In this document: positions 1 to 11,900 of the stretch, piece by piece
Layout of the letters: every line of letters starts with the position of its first letter
Numbering within the stretch: the stretch's first letter is position 1
Assembly (NCBI GenBank): GCA_037126765.1
Contig: JBBCBC010000016.1
Location: 11,768,728 to 11,832,727 of the forward strand
Direction: 5' to 3'
From: Stenogyne calaminthoides
Lineage: Eukaryota; Streptophyta; Magnoliopsida; Lamiales; Lamiaceae
DNA length: 64,000 nt
The notes under the pieces: generated by a model
What the model was told of the DNA's origin: nothing
Database searches by the model: none
The model's input: only the letters and a program-made list of their open reading frames with translations
Program-made: the position numbers and the translations under genes

Positions 1-504
1 AAAAGTAAAAAAGCTAAACCTAAAGGATACGTGTAACTTTTATGTATATCTAATAGCCACGTCTTTTTTGAACTGTTTAGCAATGTCCCATTTTATTTAA
101 CCCAAAGGCCCTGAAAGAAAATCCAAGCATTCCATAATTTAAATCTACAATGGAATGCTTATTTTTAAAATAAGTGCATTTTGTTTTCTATTTTTAGAGT
201 TCAGCTTCTTCCATTTAACTAAAATCAACTTATTTCCAAAAAAATTAACTGTTGAAGTAAAAGATACATAGCCTTCCATATTTACATACTTAGCTTTCAG
301 ATATCATGAAAAATGACTAAAGTACAGAAATTCCAAATCAATATAGTTTGTAACCAATCTTCACCCATTTATCATGCAATCATTCCCCCAACTTCCAGTC
401 AAATGAATTTGCTGGACTGACACCTTATAACTAAGCATTGATTCCCTCTCATAGCATAAATGCACGACAAAATAAATTAATTGAAATAAAATTCATATAA
501 AAAT
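1..504. other. AT-rich intergenic DNA, no feature seen
   Basis: No coding frame or recognisable repeat is visible. It lies downstream (3') of the minus-strand CFL1-like gene and probably contains its 3' flank. Confidence 0.5.
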
Positions 505-715
505 GGATCAAATGTGCATCAAAATACACCATACAAAGTGTATTTTAAAATCATACAATTTATTATATTGAAAGATGCAACTTATTTACCTTGAATTATA
601 CAAATATTTTTTCATATTAGTAGTTACATGATTCAATATAAACAAGTTGTATATTTTACTATAACAAATTGAATGATAGTTCTAAAATGCAAGAGCGCAT
701 ACAAGGCAATACATA
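505..715. repeat. Foldback MITE family F1, copy 1 (diverged)
   Basis: The segment reads as two arms complementary to each other. The left arm holds GTGTATTTTAAAATCATAC, a 'caatttattatattgaa' block and 'gatgcaacttattta'. The right arm holds 'aacaagttgtatattttac' and 'ctaaaatgca'. The same ordered blocks recur near 2376, 3635, 14601 and 16530, so this is a dispersed hairpin element of about 200 bp. Edges are approximate and I see no clear target duplication. The best preserved copy is at 14601-14812. Confidence 0.5.
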
Positions 716-929
716 AATGAAGGAACAAACAATAACTCATTAAATCAAAACAAAAAATGAATATATTAAAATACATGAAATAATAATATCAGGAAACAAG
801 AATGAGGACTCTTTTTGTCTCATATCAGGAAAAAAAATCACAGCCCACATCAACATCCAATACTAAAATGATTCAGAAAAAAAAGTTTATGGTTGTAAAA
901 AAAAAAAAGACCGAAAAAGGAAGAAGAAT

Positions 930-1932
930 TCAAGAAGAAGCATTTTCGGATCGATCAAAATGGATAAGTTGACCGCAACATTTGGGGCAAATTCGGAGCT
1001 GTTTCGGCACCATGTAGTACATGAAGCAGCTTTTGCAACCAGCAACCACCAACACATTACCGTTACTATTATTATTTGAATTTGAATTGAAGTTGATATT
1101 GGTGTTATTTTCAACCCCATTGTTTTGTTGATAACAATAATTTTCTTGGTTTCCACTCCATTGTTGTTGTTGTCTGGACGAGGAGGAGGGAGACGACGAA
1201 CCGTCGGTGTCGTAGGAGCTGCTATCGTCCTCGCTGTAATATTCGCCGCTATACTGCGCCCTTGTGCGTGGATCTTCCGTTGCTCTCATCCCCGTTCTCC
1301 AATTTATATAGTAAATCTCACCCTTCTGTTCAAACATAATCCATAAATTAGTTACAACCGCAATGAATTAGTTTTAGTTTATTATATAAACTCATACGAA
1401 AAAAATGAGTAAATCTCTTTTTTTTTCATACGGTAAACAAGAGTTTTTGATATTTTTCGGTGTGAAAATATTTTGTTTTTTTAAATGTGTGTAAATGAAG
1501 AAAGGGGCATAATAAATAAGCGCCGAAACATCTGGGGTCGAGCAAGAAACAAAGAGGGAAATAATGGCGGATCTGTTAAGGTTTCAAAGCAATAAATGAA
1601 CAACAATAACAACAAAAAAATAAAACAAAATTCACAAAAACAAGTACTCGATTTAATAACGATAGCGATCTCAAATCTCATTTTGTCTGTTTTCGTAATT
1701 TCACCTTCAAATCGAGGCATTGCTCCCAATGGTAAGGGAGAGGGGCCTGTGAATTGAGCTCCAAGGCGCGTGAGGATGCGTCCGGCGGCGGCGAATCGGA
1801 GCCACGCCCCGCCGCATCGCCGCCGTTGCCGCTGCTGCAACTGCTGCCGCTGCTGTCTTGGTTGTTCAAAGAACAGTTCTGCAGAGATCTCTCTAAGGAG
1901 GATGTGAGAGTAGACATATTTGGAGATGACAT
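930..1932 (-). CDS. CFL1: CFL1-like protein with split WW-type domain and C-terminal zinc ribbon; two exons
   Basis: Coding exons on the minus strand are 1932-1705 (76 codons) and 1325-930, joined in phase to give about 207 residues. The donor is AAG|GTGAAA at 1705/1704. The acceptor is GAACAG|AAGGG at 1326/1325. The start is the first ATG of the frame (MSSPNMSTL). Exon 1 encodes a serine/glycine-rich N-terminus, an ALELNS segment resembling an EAR repression motif, and LPYHWEQCLDLK. Exon 2 continues directly with KGEIYYINWRTGMRATEDPR, so the intron splits one WW-like module. The middle is low-complexity Ser/Gln/Asn. The C-terminus has CKSCFMYYMVPK...CPKC, a four-cysteine ribbon typical of this plant family. 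CURLY FLAG LEAF1 proteins are known as nuclear regulators of cuticle development that bind class IV homeodomain factors. Function in this plant is inferred. The length matches the family and no lesion is visible. Confidence 0.85.
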
Positions 1933-2375
1933 TTTTTTTCTTTCTATCCTACCTAAAATTTAACAACCCTAAAACAACAAAATCGAATGATTATTGAAAA
2001 TTTAGGTACAGGAAATGAAAAAAAAAATTGGGGGAAAATTTGAAGGGGTGGGGAGAGACGAGAGATTGAAGTGTTGAAAAAAGTGATGAGAAAAGAAAAG
2101 GGGGAGGGTGGAATTTTGGAGGTTAAAGAGGCAGGAAAAAAAAAAAAAGATTATATGATTTGAGAATAATGGTTTTGAAGGTTTTAAAAGGATTAGGGGT
2201 GCGCGTGAGATATGTTTGAAAGAATCGTGAGCCAGGTGGGGCCACCAATGGGGACAAAACCGTGCTAAGTGTTTCTATTTTTATCTCTAATTTTTCATTA
2301 TAAATCATCTTATGTTTTATGTTGTTAATTACCGAATGGGTAAGTTTTTTATGCAGCCGGTCACAGTTATTCATG
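1933..2375 (-). promoter_or_regulatory. 5' flank and pyrimidine-rich leader of the CFL1-like gene
   Basis: Immediately upstream of the start codon, the minus strand is rich in C and T (plus-strand GA/A tracts at 2010-2150), as is common in plant 5' leaders. AT-rich promoter-like sequence lies beyond 2280. I cannot fix a TATA box or a transcription start, so the extent is a guess based on where the foldback repeat begins at 2376. Confidence 0.3.
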
Positions 2376-2580
2376 GTCTATTTTAGAACAGTGCAAATTA
2401 TTAAAGATTTAATTTATTTACAATGAAATATATATTGTAATTATTAATATGAAAAAATAATTGCACAGTTTAGTATAAATAAATTGTATTTTTCAGTATA
2501 ACAAGTTGCACGATTTTAAAATGCACTATGAATGTACGATACATTTGGATGCATATGAGGCTCACACTTATAAAATCTGC
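2376..2580. repeat. Foldback MITE family F1, copy 2
   Basis: Contains 'aaaaaataattgcacagttt', 'agtataacaagttgcac' and 'ttttaaaatgcactatgaat', the right arm of the family, preceded by a poorer left arm. It ends with 'tttggatgcatatgaggctc', which is also seen after copy 3. It abuts the 5' flank of the CFL1-like gene. Edges are approximate. Confidence 0.5.
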
Positions 2581-2599
2581 GTACGCTCGAATTTACAAT

Positions 2600-2785
2600 G
2601 AACTTTATTTCTTTTAATAGTATTGTTATGCATAAAAAAAATTATTAATATTATGTATCACTGTTTAAAAAATGAAGCACTTTTTTAACTAATAATAATT
2701 TTTATACATAACAGTAATATAATTCATATATTAATATGGTTCACATGAGTATAACTCATACCTAGGCTAAACTAAATTCTTTGTA
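2600..2785. repeat. Hairpin MITE family F2, copy 1
   Basis: The left part has 'tattgttatgcataaaaa' and 'atcactgtttaaaaaatg'. The right part has 'tttttatacataacagtaat' and 'tggttcacatgagtataact'. The two halves are partly complementary, and the same blocks occur at 13100-13335. Edges are approximate. Confidence 0.4.
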
Positions 2786-2856
2786 CACTAACTTTATAGT
2801 GCATCCATACACGATTACTATTTAAAATATATATATATATATATAATAATCAATAG

Positions 2857-3097
2857 TACTCCCTCCGTCCCAAAAAACGTCTTGCGTTCTTTTTTTTTTT
2901 AAGTTTTTTGAATGAGTTTTTTATTAGTATTTGAAATGATAAAATAATTTTTAATTATGCATACAATAGATGAGGGGTAGATCTATAATACCACTTTTTA
3001 AAAACTACTTTATCATTTGAAATACTAATAAACAACTCGCTCACAAAAACTCGATAATAAATTAGGTGTTGCACGTTTTTTCGGGACGGAGGTAGTA
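2857..3097. mobile_element. Stowaway-type MITE (Tc1/mariner), copy 1
   Basis: The termini are CTCCCTCCGTCCC (from 2859) and its near complement GGGACGGAGGTAG (to 3095), each flanked by TA at 2857-2858 and 3096-3097. The body is 237 bp with no coding capacity. TIR sequence, TA target and size all match the plant Stowaway class, which moves only with a transposase supplied elsewhere. Confidence 0.9.
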
Positions 3098-3634
3098 TTA
3101 TTCAGTAATAACCACTTTTGACAATGCACTTGAATCATTAATCCCTAATTCTCTATACATCTATTTTAGAGTGTAAATTCCAACAATGATCATTCCATCA
3201 TCGCTTTCGACATGTATCAATTTTTTTATTTAACATATATTATAGTAGTATTTATCTATAAGAATTGGTCTAATGTATATTATATTATATATATCTTGAA
3301 TCGGTGTGAATTTTTTAGGTTAAATCAATAATATGTTTAAAGATATGATTCGTTATTATCTAATATCTAGAATTAGTTAGAAAAAGATATGTATATATAC
3401 ATACGTATATGTATAAATTATTTGTTTTAATGACACTTTATTTTTTAATCAAAATAGCAAACAATATTTATCTATACAAGTATATAATATTAATATTGAA
3501 ATTTACCACATCTCAAACAGTAAAAAGAAAAATCTAGACATTTACTTAGATTTAAGAAAATATTGTGTTATTATACAAATTAACTAAATATGGTACAATA
3601 ATACTTGCGCTATTTAAACTTTAAAAAAAAAGTT
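3098..3634. other. AT-rich DNA, no feature seen
   Basis: Very AT-rich sequence with no coding frame or clear repeat structure. Confidence 0.4.
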
Positions 3635-4155
3635 TAAGTCTTGCATGCATATAGCTGCATCGTCCACTTATAGTGCATTTTAGAATTATGAAACTTGTTA
3701 TACTAAAATATGCAACTTATTTAAAATGAACTGTGCAACTATTTATATGGAAAATAATTGCACGGTTCAGTGTAAACAAATTGTATCTTTCACTATAATA
3801 AGTTGCATAATTTTAAAATATATTATGTTGAGGGAAATTAAGTAAATATATTATTTCCGACCCTCTCTACAAGTTCGAGCTTTTAGATGAGACGGAATTC
3901 TCTCATGGTATCAGAGGCCAGGTTGTGGGTTCGATTCTCGTGGAAGCACTCCACCCATTTAAATTGTCCACTCTGTTGGGCCTCCTCTCCGGAGAGAAGG
4001 GACAATGATTCGGCCCACGAGTGAGGGGGAGTGTTGAGGGAAATTAAGTAAATAGATTATTCCCTACCCTCTCTACAAGTTCGAGTTTTTAGATGATACG
4101 AAATTCTCTCACATTATAAATACATGGTACACCTAGATGCAAATGAGACACATCA
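3635..4155. repeat. Foldback MITE family F1, copy 3, split by a SMART element
   Basis: The left part (3635-3825) carries both arms, including 'aataattgcacggttcagt' and 'agttgcataattttaaaat'. The end of the right arm resumes at 4112 with 'attataaatacatggtac' and 'ctagatgcaaatgaga', which matches the flank of copy 2. The interruption is exactly the 286-bp SMART element at 3826-4111, so that insertion is the younger event. Confidence 0.55.
3826..4111 (+). mobile_element. SMART/TRIM-type miniature LTR element, copy 1
   Basis: Two 80-bp direct repeats, 3826-3905 and 4032-4111, start TGTTGAGGGAAATTAAGTAA and end TCTCA. Directly after the first repeat comes TGGTATCAGAGG, a primer-binding site for initiator methionine tRNA. 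A purine run GTGAGGGGGAG precedes the second repeat, as a polypurine tract should. Flanking pentamers are TATTA and CATTA, a target duplication with one mismatch. The 126-bp internal part encodes nothing. It also holds GGGTTCGATTCTCG, which resembles the tRNA T-arm or a pol III B box. Total size (286 bp) puts it among the smallest LTR elements known in plants. Confidence 0.85.
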
Positions 4156-6014
4156 AAAAAAAAAATCACAATATATTCTTTAATCATTTTATAATGAAAT
4201 TATACTATTTATTAATTTTCGGTGCATCATTATTTAGTAGTTTTACATATGATCACTAATTTATGTGTTTTGTTGAAGCTCAAAAAAGAGAAACTGTGTC
4301 CATGTAGGATGTAGCATATAAAGAGAGACATAAATTTGGTGGTGGGGAGTGGGGTTGGACCGTCAGACTATAAAATCATACAAGAATATTATTATTATTA
4401 TTTAAAGGTGAAATTTCTATATTTTTAATTTCACAATTACATTTTCCTTTTACCTTTTTTTAATCGGCAATTTACATTTTTTTCTCTTTTAATTATTAGA
4501 TTTGTTATAGTATTATGAGTAAAAAAATCTTCTTTTTCGATTAAATAGAATGAAAATTTCATTTTCATTTCTTTGTTATTTCAATATATAGTTATTTGAT
4601 TTATAATATGGTTATTTTATCATTAACAGGCGACAAACTATATATTGAATGCTTAGGGAGAAAATGAAGCTTCTTTAGTAGAATTGTTAGTTTAATTAGG
4701 TAAAGACGAGATATGTAAATAAATAATACTTGGGGGCTCCAATTCTACCATGCAATTGTTTAAAAAAAAAAACCATGCAATTGTTTGATTCTCTTTCATA
4801 AAAATAATTAATATTGTTTAATTAATATTTTTTAATAAAAAAATTAATATCATTTAATATTACACTTGACATATAGATGAAGTATTATTGTCTATATGAA
4901 TGGTTTTTGGAAGAATAATATTTATTAACCTAAATAAAATATTATTTTTTGCTTTTTAATATAAACTAATTTCACTGTAAAGCCCGTTTGTATATTTATG
5001 TGTATATTTAAAAAATATAAGTTGTTTAATAAAAAAAAATTACTATAAAATAATAATTGTAATATAAATCAATTGCATGATAAAAATATTTTACATGGAA
5101 TATATGAGGGACAATTTAGTAAATGAATATAATAAAAACACGATAGTCTCCTCCACAACTATTCCCGCCCATTATTCTCAACCTCTTTCACTCTCCTCTC
5201 ACCTCTTTACAATTATTTTTCCTATTTTTCTAAGATCCGGTTAAATCCTCTCCCTTTTTCTAGGACACAGTCTCTCTCTCTCTCCACTATTTAAATGTGT
5301 TTTGAATTAAATTTTTTTAATAATCTTATTTAATTATTTTTTATAAAATTAAACAAATAAATTCTAATTTTACAAAATTGATATAATAAATAATTAAATT
5401 AAGAACAATCTCAACATATTTTTTTTTAATAAACCTAATAACTTTAAAATAGTATATCTTTTTTAATTTTATTAGTTTTATAATTGTTGATCTCATGACA
5501 CAATATTATTTGACTAATATAATGCATATTTTGTTATCTATTTCATTAAATAATTGGTTTTTAGATGAATTTTGTTTAAGTAGATTTAAGATACAAAAAA
5601 TTTAATTAAGCTTCACTTTCTTTTCTTCTTCAAATATTCCATTTATTTAATTATATATATATATATATATATATAAAAATTTATTATATCATAAAATATC
5701 TTACTATATGTTAACAACAATATCGATGTTGACAAATATTACATATAATTTTTTTAAAATATAATATATAATTAAAATTTCAACATATTAAACCTTATTT
5801 TATAGTATATAATGAATTGACAATCTAATATTAATAATATATATAAATAAGAAAAATAAATTATATATAGGGTTATTATATTAAAAGAGAATTTTGTACG
5901 AGAGTATCTCATACGTGAGACAAACATTCACTTGATATTGGGATCACAAAAGTACTTCCCAAATTAAGTTGGAGCTCTATAAATTCATGATTTATTATAT
6001 AATATAATAAATGA
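4156..6014. other. AT-rich DNA without genes; diverged array-like piece near 5000-5100
   Basis: Contains (TA)n near 5655-5675 and a TCTC run at 5270. At about 4990-5100 there are blocks such as 'aatcaattgcatgataaaa' that match units of the tandem array starting at 6049. No open reading frame of note. The right part may be the body of a small Helitron ending at 6047, but I could not fix its 5' end. Confidence 0.35.
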
Positions 6015-6048
6015 GACCTGTCGAGCATCGCTCGGGTAAAATACTAGT
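6015..6048 (+). mobile_element. Helitron-like 3' terminus
   Basis: A short GC hairpin CGAGC-ATC-GCTCG (6022-6034) is followed ten bases later by CTAG (6044-6047) and then T. Helitrons end with a subterminal hairpin and CTRR, inserting between A and T. No partner 5' TC end could be assigned, so the body is undefined. Confidence 0.45.
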
Positions 6049-6305
6049 TATATTTAATGAATCAATTGTAGGATAAAATTGCTTTGTATAAGAGATAAGA
6101 CTAATTATTTATTATTTACTAAAAAAATATATATCGTCATGTAGGTAGATGTTCCTGTTACAGTTAAGAGCCCGGCTCTGACGGTATCCTTATTTGAAAA
6201 ACGTGATGCTTAATATCATCATGCATTAATAACGCTCAAATAGAATTTCGTATAATTAAATTATGGATAAAACAATTTAAATTATGATAAATTTACAATA
6301 ATATG

Positions 6306-6993
6306 CACATGATTAGGGATGGATCATTACGATATACCAAAAATATCGAAGCATACCAATATTGTACTGAAATTTTGGTATTTGAAAAATCATACAAATA
6401 TCGTACCGAAAATTTTGGTATGTCGAATTTCGGTATATGAAAATTGCATATCTTATATCTTACCGAAATATGAGTATACTAATACCAAATATTTGGTATA
6501 ATACTGTTTCATATCGATATTTTGACGTGTCATTTCATACCAAAATTTCGGCAATCCGTTCATACTAAAATTATTATTTGTGAAAATCTATATATTTGTG
6601 AATGATAATTTTATTTTAACAAAATATGTCTAACAATACAATTCAACAAATCTTTAATAAAAAATTATACCAAAATAAAATTATAATTTTATTTAATTGA
6701 AATAAACAAATTATATTGAATTAAAATTAGAATTCAATTTTCAACAATACAATTCAACAAGTCATATGGGTGTCAAGTTAGATTTGTAATTTAATATGGT
6801 GAAATTATAATTCTATTTAATTGAAATAATAAAAAAAATTATATCACATAATTATGGTATGGTATTACCGGAATATGGTATAAGGAATTTTTTACCCTTA
6901 TCGTACATAAAGTTTCGGTGAATTCAGTATTTTTCGATACAGTAAGCACGGTATACCGATATTTTTGATATTTTTTTTACCCCTATGCATGAT
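6306..6993. mobile_element. hAT-type MITE family H, copy 1
   Basis: The element itself is 6314-6985 (672 bp). Termini are TAGGGATGG and, at the other end, the complement of TAGGGGTAA. Flanking octamers CACATGAT and TGCATGAT differ at two positions. The body is rich in variants of CGGTATACCGAAATTTCGGT and folds on itself. It is inserted into a unit of the tandem array, which continues on both sides. A short frame inside it is a repeat artefact. A shorter member of the family is at 14227-14573. Confidence 0.7.
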
Positions 6994-8200
6994 CTAACAT
7001 GATATGCACATTCTTCTCATTTTCTTTTTAAGTGTATGGTTGGACAATATTAGTTGTGTTGTTAAAAAGGTATCAGTTGTTTTTACTCTAAAGTGATAGA
7101 TGCAATGTAAATCAATTATATTACATGATAAAATTGCTTTACATAAGAGATGAAAGAAATCATTACTAAGAAAATGTATATAATAAAACAAATCACGAGG
7201 TAGGTGGACGCTTATGTTACCGTTGAGGGCCTATCTATGTCGGTGTTCTTGTTTAAAAAGCGTGAGACTCAATATTATCATGCATTAGCGCACAAATAGA
7301 GTGTCGAATAAAATTAATTATGGATAAAAATATTTTTTTAATTTCTTGATAAATTTATAATAATGTGTGCATGATCTGAAATGGTGCGCACTCATAATTT
7401 TCTTTTTATGTGTATGTTTAGACAATATTAGTTGTTTTATTAAAGAATATTAATTGTTTTTACTCTAAAGCGATAATTGCAATGTAAATCAATTATATTA
7501 CATGATAAAATTGCTTTTACATTAGAGATAAGATGAACCATTTATTATTTGCTAAGAAAATATATATAATGAAATAAATCACATGTACGTAGACGTTGTT
7601 GTTACCGTTGAGGCCCCATCTCTGTGGTGGTCTTGTTTGAAAAACGTGAGGCTCAATATTGTCATGCATTAGTTCACAAATAGAGTATCGTGTAAAATTA
7701 ACTACGGATAAGACTATTTTAATTTTTTAATAAATTTATAATAATGTGCGCATGATCTAAAATGATGCGCGCAAATAATTTTCTTTTTATGTGTATGTTT
7801 AGATAATATTAATTATTTTATTGAAAAAGCATTAATTGTTTTATTCGAAAGTGATAGTTGCAATGTTAATAAATTGCATGATAAAATTGTTTTACATAAA
7901 AGATAAGATGAACTATTTATTAAGTATTTACTAACAAATGTATATAATAATCAAAAAAAAAAAAAACTCAAGGGGTAATTAAGTAGACACCCTTATTAGC
8001 GTTGTGGGCATTTCCCTGCTGGAGTTGTTTAAAAAACATGAGGCTCAATATTGTCATGCATTAGTAGCGCATGAATGGTGTGACGTATGAATTAATTACA
8101 AATAAGACTTTCAAATTTTTGTAAACTATATTATATTACGTGGAGTGTTTGGGTGCTTGGTGTACTAAATACTAACAACTAACTTTGCCCGATAAAAAAA

Positions 8201-8231
<31 letters not shown>

Positions 8232-8557
8232 GCATAATATAAAATTGTATGCACACATAATTTGGTTTTTATGTGTATATTTAAATAATGTTAGTTGTTT
8301 TATTAAAAAATATTAATTGTTAATATTAATTATTTTATTATAAAGTAATAGTTGCAATGCGATCATTTTGCAGGAAAAAATTATTTTAGATAAGTGATAA
8401 GAATAACTATTTATTATTTACTAAAAAAATACCTCAGACCGAATCGCCCACTCAATCGCTCTATCCCTCCCTAATTAAACCTTCAGTCAACACATATGAA
8501 TCCTCTATCAAACCAACAAAACCGAAAGCTAACTCGAGAATCCCATCCCTTAATCTT

Positions 8558-8925
8558 GTGAAATCTCGTTTTCAATCGAAAGAGCCCCCATCCAGGAAAA
8601 AAACCACTCTAAATCCAAATACCATGAAAAGAAAAGACGTGAATGCAAAAGATAAGGTCAAAGCGAAAGCTGTGATGAAGAACCCGACGAAAAAGAGCCG
8701 CCCCAAACGAAGAGAGGTGGGCATTGAGACCTCAAATGCTGAGGATGATGAAGTTGCCAAAAAAAAATCAGAGACGAAGTTATCCTGACTTGGAACCTGG
8801 GTAAACAGATGGGCCTTTGCACTCAGAAACAAGATGAAAAGATAATCGATGAACTTGCAAAATTGGAAAGGACAGCAGTTGTAAACAGTGAGAAGGCTAA
8901 AGAGAAAAATGAGATATGTCCCCAA
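8558..8925 (+). pseudogene. LINE ORF1 C-terminal remnant
   Basis: The first part (8558-8788) is a lysine/arginine-rich stretch of 76 codons. After a frame change, 8789-8925 reads TWNLGKQMGLCTQKQDEKII and ends shortly before ORF2. A motif of the type 'W-x-x-G-K-x-L/M-G-L' plus an acidic helix is usual at the C-terminus of plant L1 ORF1 proteins, which bind element RNA. The zinc-knuckle and N-terminal parts are missing, in line with 5' truncation or decay. ORF2 starts within its end (8916). Confidence 0.5.
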
Positions 8926-11900
8926 TAAGAGTTCTTTCTTACTATATCAGAGGGGTAGGGAGTACAGTAAAAAGAAAGGAGATTCATTCACTCATCAGGA
9001 AACACAATTTTGACTTCTGTTGTATCCAAGAGACAAAAGATGAAGATTTAAGTATTGAAACTTGCAGAGAAATTTGGGGTTCTGGGAGTTTTGGTTGGGC
9101 AAAAAGAGATTGAGTTGGCAGATCAGGGGGCATCCTTAGCCTCTGGAATTCAGACAAGCTTTCTGTTTCTAGCTCTTGGGATATGGCAGGTGCTGTGGTA
9201 GTCAATGGGTTCTGGGGAATTGAAAGAATCAAATGTTGTATTATTAATATTTATGCCCACTTAGTGCTTGCAGAAAAAATAGATCTATGGGATAGATTAC
9301 AGGTGGTCATTCAGCAGTATGATGATGATTGTGTGTGCTTAGGGGGAGATTTTAACTCTGTAAGAACAGTTGGAGAAAGATCGGGGAGTGATAGCACGAT
9401 TCCAAGGGGTGATATTGCTATTTTTGATGGGTTTATTCGTGATTCAAATCTGCTAGACCTACCTCTGATCGGTAGAAAATATTCGAGGTACCAACCAGAT
9501 GGGAAGTGTAAAAGCATAATTGACCGAATTTTGGTGAACAACAATTGGATTACATCTTGGCCCTCCTCATCTCTCAAATGCTTACTTCGTACGATTTCGG
9601 ATCACTGCCCTCTAGCTATGGAGACGAAGAAGATCAATTGGGGACCAAAACCTTTCCGTTTCGTCAATGCATGGTGCTCACACCCAAAATTTCTTGAATT
9701 CGTGAAAAAAGCTTGGATGAGTTATGATATCGAAGGATGGGGAGGCTATAAGGTCAAAGAAAAACTCAAAAGACTACAAGAAAACTTGAAGATCTGGAAT
9801 GCATAAGTTTTTGGCTCTATCGATCATAAAATCGATAATTTGAAACTAGAGTTGCAAGAACCCGACTTGTTTGATGATGTTTTCAGTCTCGAGGAAGAGG
9901 AAGTGATAAAAAGGAAGAAAGTGACAACTGACCTTTTCAGAAGCATGAATTAGAGAAATAACTTACTAGCTCAAAAGGCAAAAATTAGATGGCTCAAGGA
10001 AGGCGATGTCAATTCAATTTTTTTTCACAGGGCTGTAAATTTCCGAAGAAAGGGTAATGAAGTTGTTGGTTTGTTTCTCGATGGGGAATGGACCGAGGAT
10101 GTCAAAGCATTAAAGGATGGTGTTCACTCTTTTTTCAAGAACCATTTCAGTCGTACAAGTCAAATCCGACCAAAGATTTCAGCCGAGTTGTTCTCCAACA
10201 AGCTATCGCCAGAGGATAACCTGTTTCTTTCTGCCCCATTCACAGAGGACTAGGTAAAATTAACCATAGAGAACTGTGAGAGCTCTCAGAGTCCGGGCCC
10301 TGATGGCTTCAACTTTAAGTTTATCAAGACCTGATGGCATGTGATAAAGAAAGACTTCCTTCAAATGCTCTCAGATTTCCATGAACATCGAAAGCTCGTC
10401 CGGGGAATCAATCCATCCTTCATCGCGCTCATTCCTAAAAAAGAAGATGCTTCTTCTCTCTCGGATTTTAGGCCAATCTCCCTTATAGGTTGTGCCTACA
10501 AAATCCTTACTAAGGTGCTTGCCTCACGCCTAAGCAAGGTTATGGACAAGTTGATTTCCTTCAACCAGAGTGCTTTTGTGGGCAAGAGGAATATCATAGA
10601 TGGCATTGCAATTCTCAATGAAGTTGTGGTGGAAACAAAGAAAAGGAAATTGGAGAGAGCTTTCTTCAAAATTGATTTTGCTAAGGTCTATGATTCTGTG
10701 GATTGGAATTTCCTTGATATGATGTTTGAAGGGTCCGATTTCTGTGATAAATGGCATGGTTGGATGAAGGAGTGTGTGTCAAGTGCCTACGCCTCGGTGC
10801 TAGTCAACGGAAGCCCTTCTGGAGAGTTCAAGCTGGGAAGAGGCCTTTGCCAAGGGGATCCACTATCTCCTTTCTTATATCTACTTGTAGATGAAGGCCT
10901 TAGTCTCTTGGTGTCCAAGGCAAAGAAAATTAGCAGCTTCAAAGCTGTCGAAATTGGTAGGGATAAAATCCGAATTTTCCACCTACAATATGCAGATGAT
11001 ACAATCTTCATCGGAACGGTGTGCCCTCAAAATGCGTGGGCAATGAAGAGAATCCTCAAGAACTTCGAACTACTTTAGGGTCTCACAATTAACTACAACA
11101 AATGCAACTTGATGGAGATGAATGTAGAAGCTAACAGAATCCAGGAGATGGTCGATATTTTGGGATGTGCAATTTGAGAAATCCCTTTCTCATATTTGGG
11201 CATCCGTGTGGGTGCAAGCTACAAAAAAGCTGAGTGAATGGAACAGTCTTATTCAGAAATTCCAGAAAAAAATTGATGTCGTGGGAAGATCAGAAGATTT
11301 TTTTTGGGGGACGTATTACCCTCCTGAACGCAGTTCTATCATCATTACCTGTTTACCAGTTCTCCTACTACAAGTTACCAAAGACTACCTTGAGTGTTTT
11401 ATCCTCCTTACATCGCAAATTTCTTTGGGGTGGGTGTGAGAATAACAAAAAAACATGTTGGGTGGGTTGGAAAAATGTGTACAAATCTAAATCTTTGGGA
11501 GGTCTCGGGGTTAGGGATTTGGGAGTCTTTAACAGGGTCTTATTGGGAAAAAGGGTGTGGAGATTTCTTGTAGAGAGAAAGGAGTTGTGGGTTAGAGTCT
11601 TAAGATCGTTGTATGGGGATGTGGATGTGGGAGAGTCGGGTCTCATCATAAAAGGAAGTTGGAATAGGATGTCTAGTTCGTGGAAAGATGTCTTAGATAA
11701 TGTGTCAGAGGAAGGGGGTAAGTGGCTATGGGGTAACTTAGAAAGATATATAGGTAATGGGAAAAATACGAGTTTTTGGGAGAGTCCTTGGGCGGGTGTC
11801 AAGTCTCTTAAGTTAAGGTTCTCTAGATTGTACCGTTTGAGTGCTTTGAGGGAGGAGAAAATCAGTGAGATGGGGAAGTGGGTTAATGGATCTTGGAATT

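Noticed and set aside
2827..2846. (AT)n runs here, at 5655-5675 and at 8199-8224 as origins or regulatory sites
   Set aside because: Simple microsatellites typical of AT-rich plant DNA; nothing links them to a function.
3930..3950. Possible tRNA gene (GGGTTCGATTCTCG)
   Set aside because: Only a T-arm-like segment exists. There is no acceptor stem, D-arm or anticodon arm, and it lies inside a SMART element.
6319..6501. Plus-strand 60-codon frame
   Set aside because: It lies within the hAT MITE and is built from its short repeats; no start context or motif.
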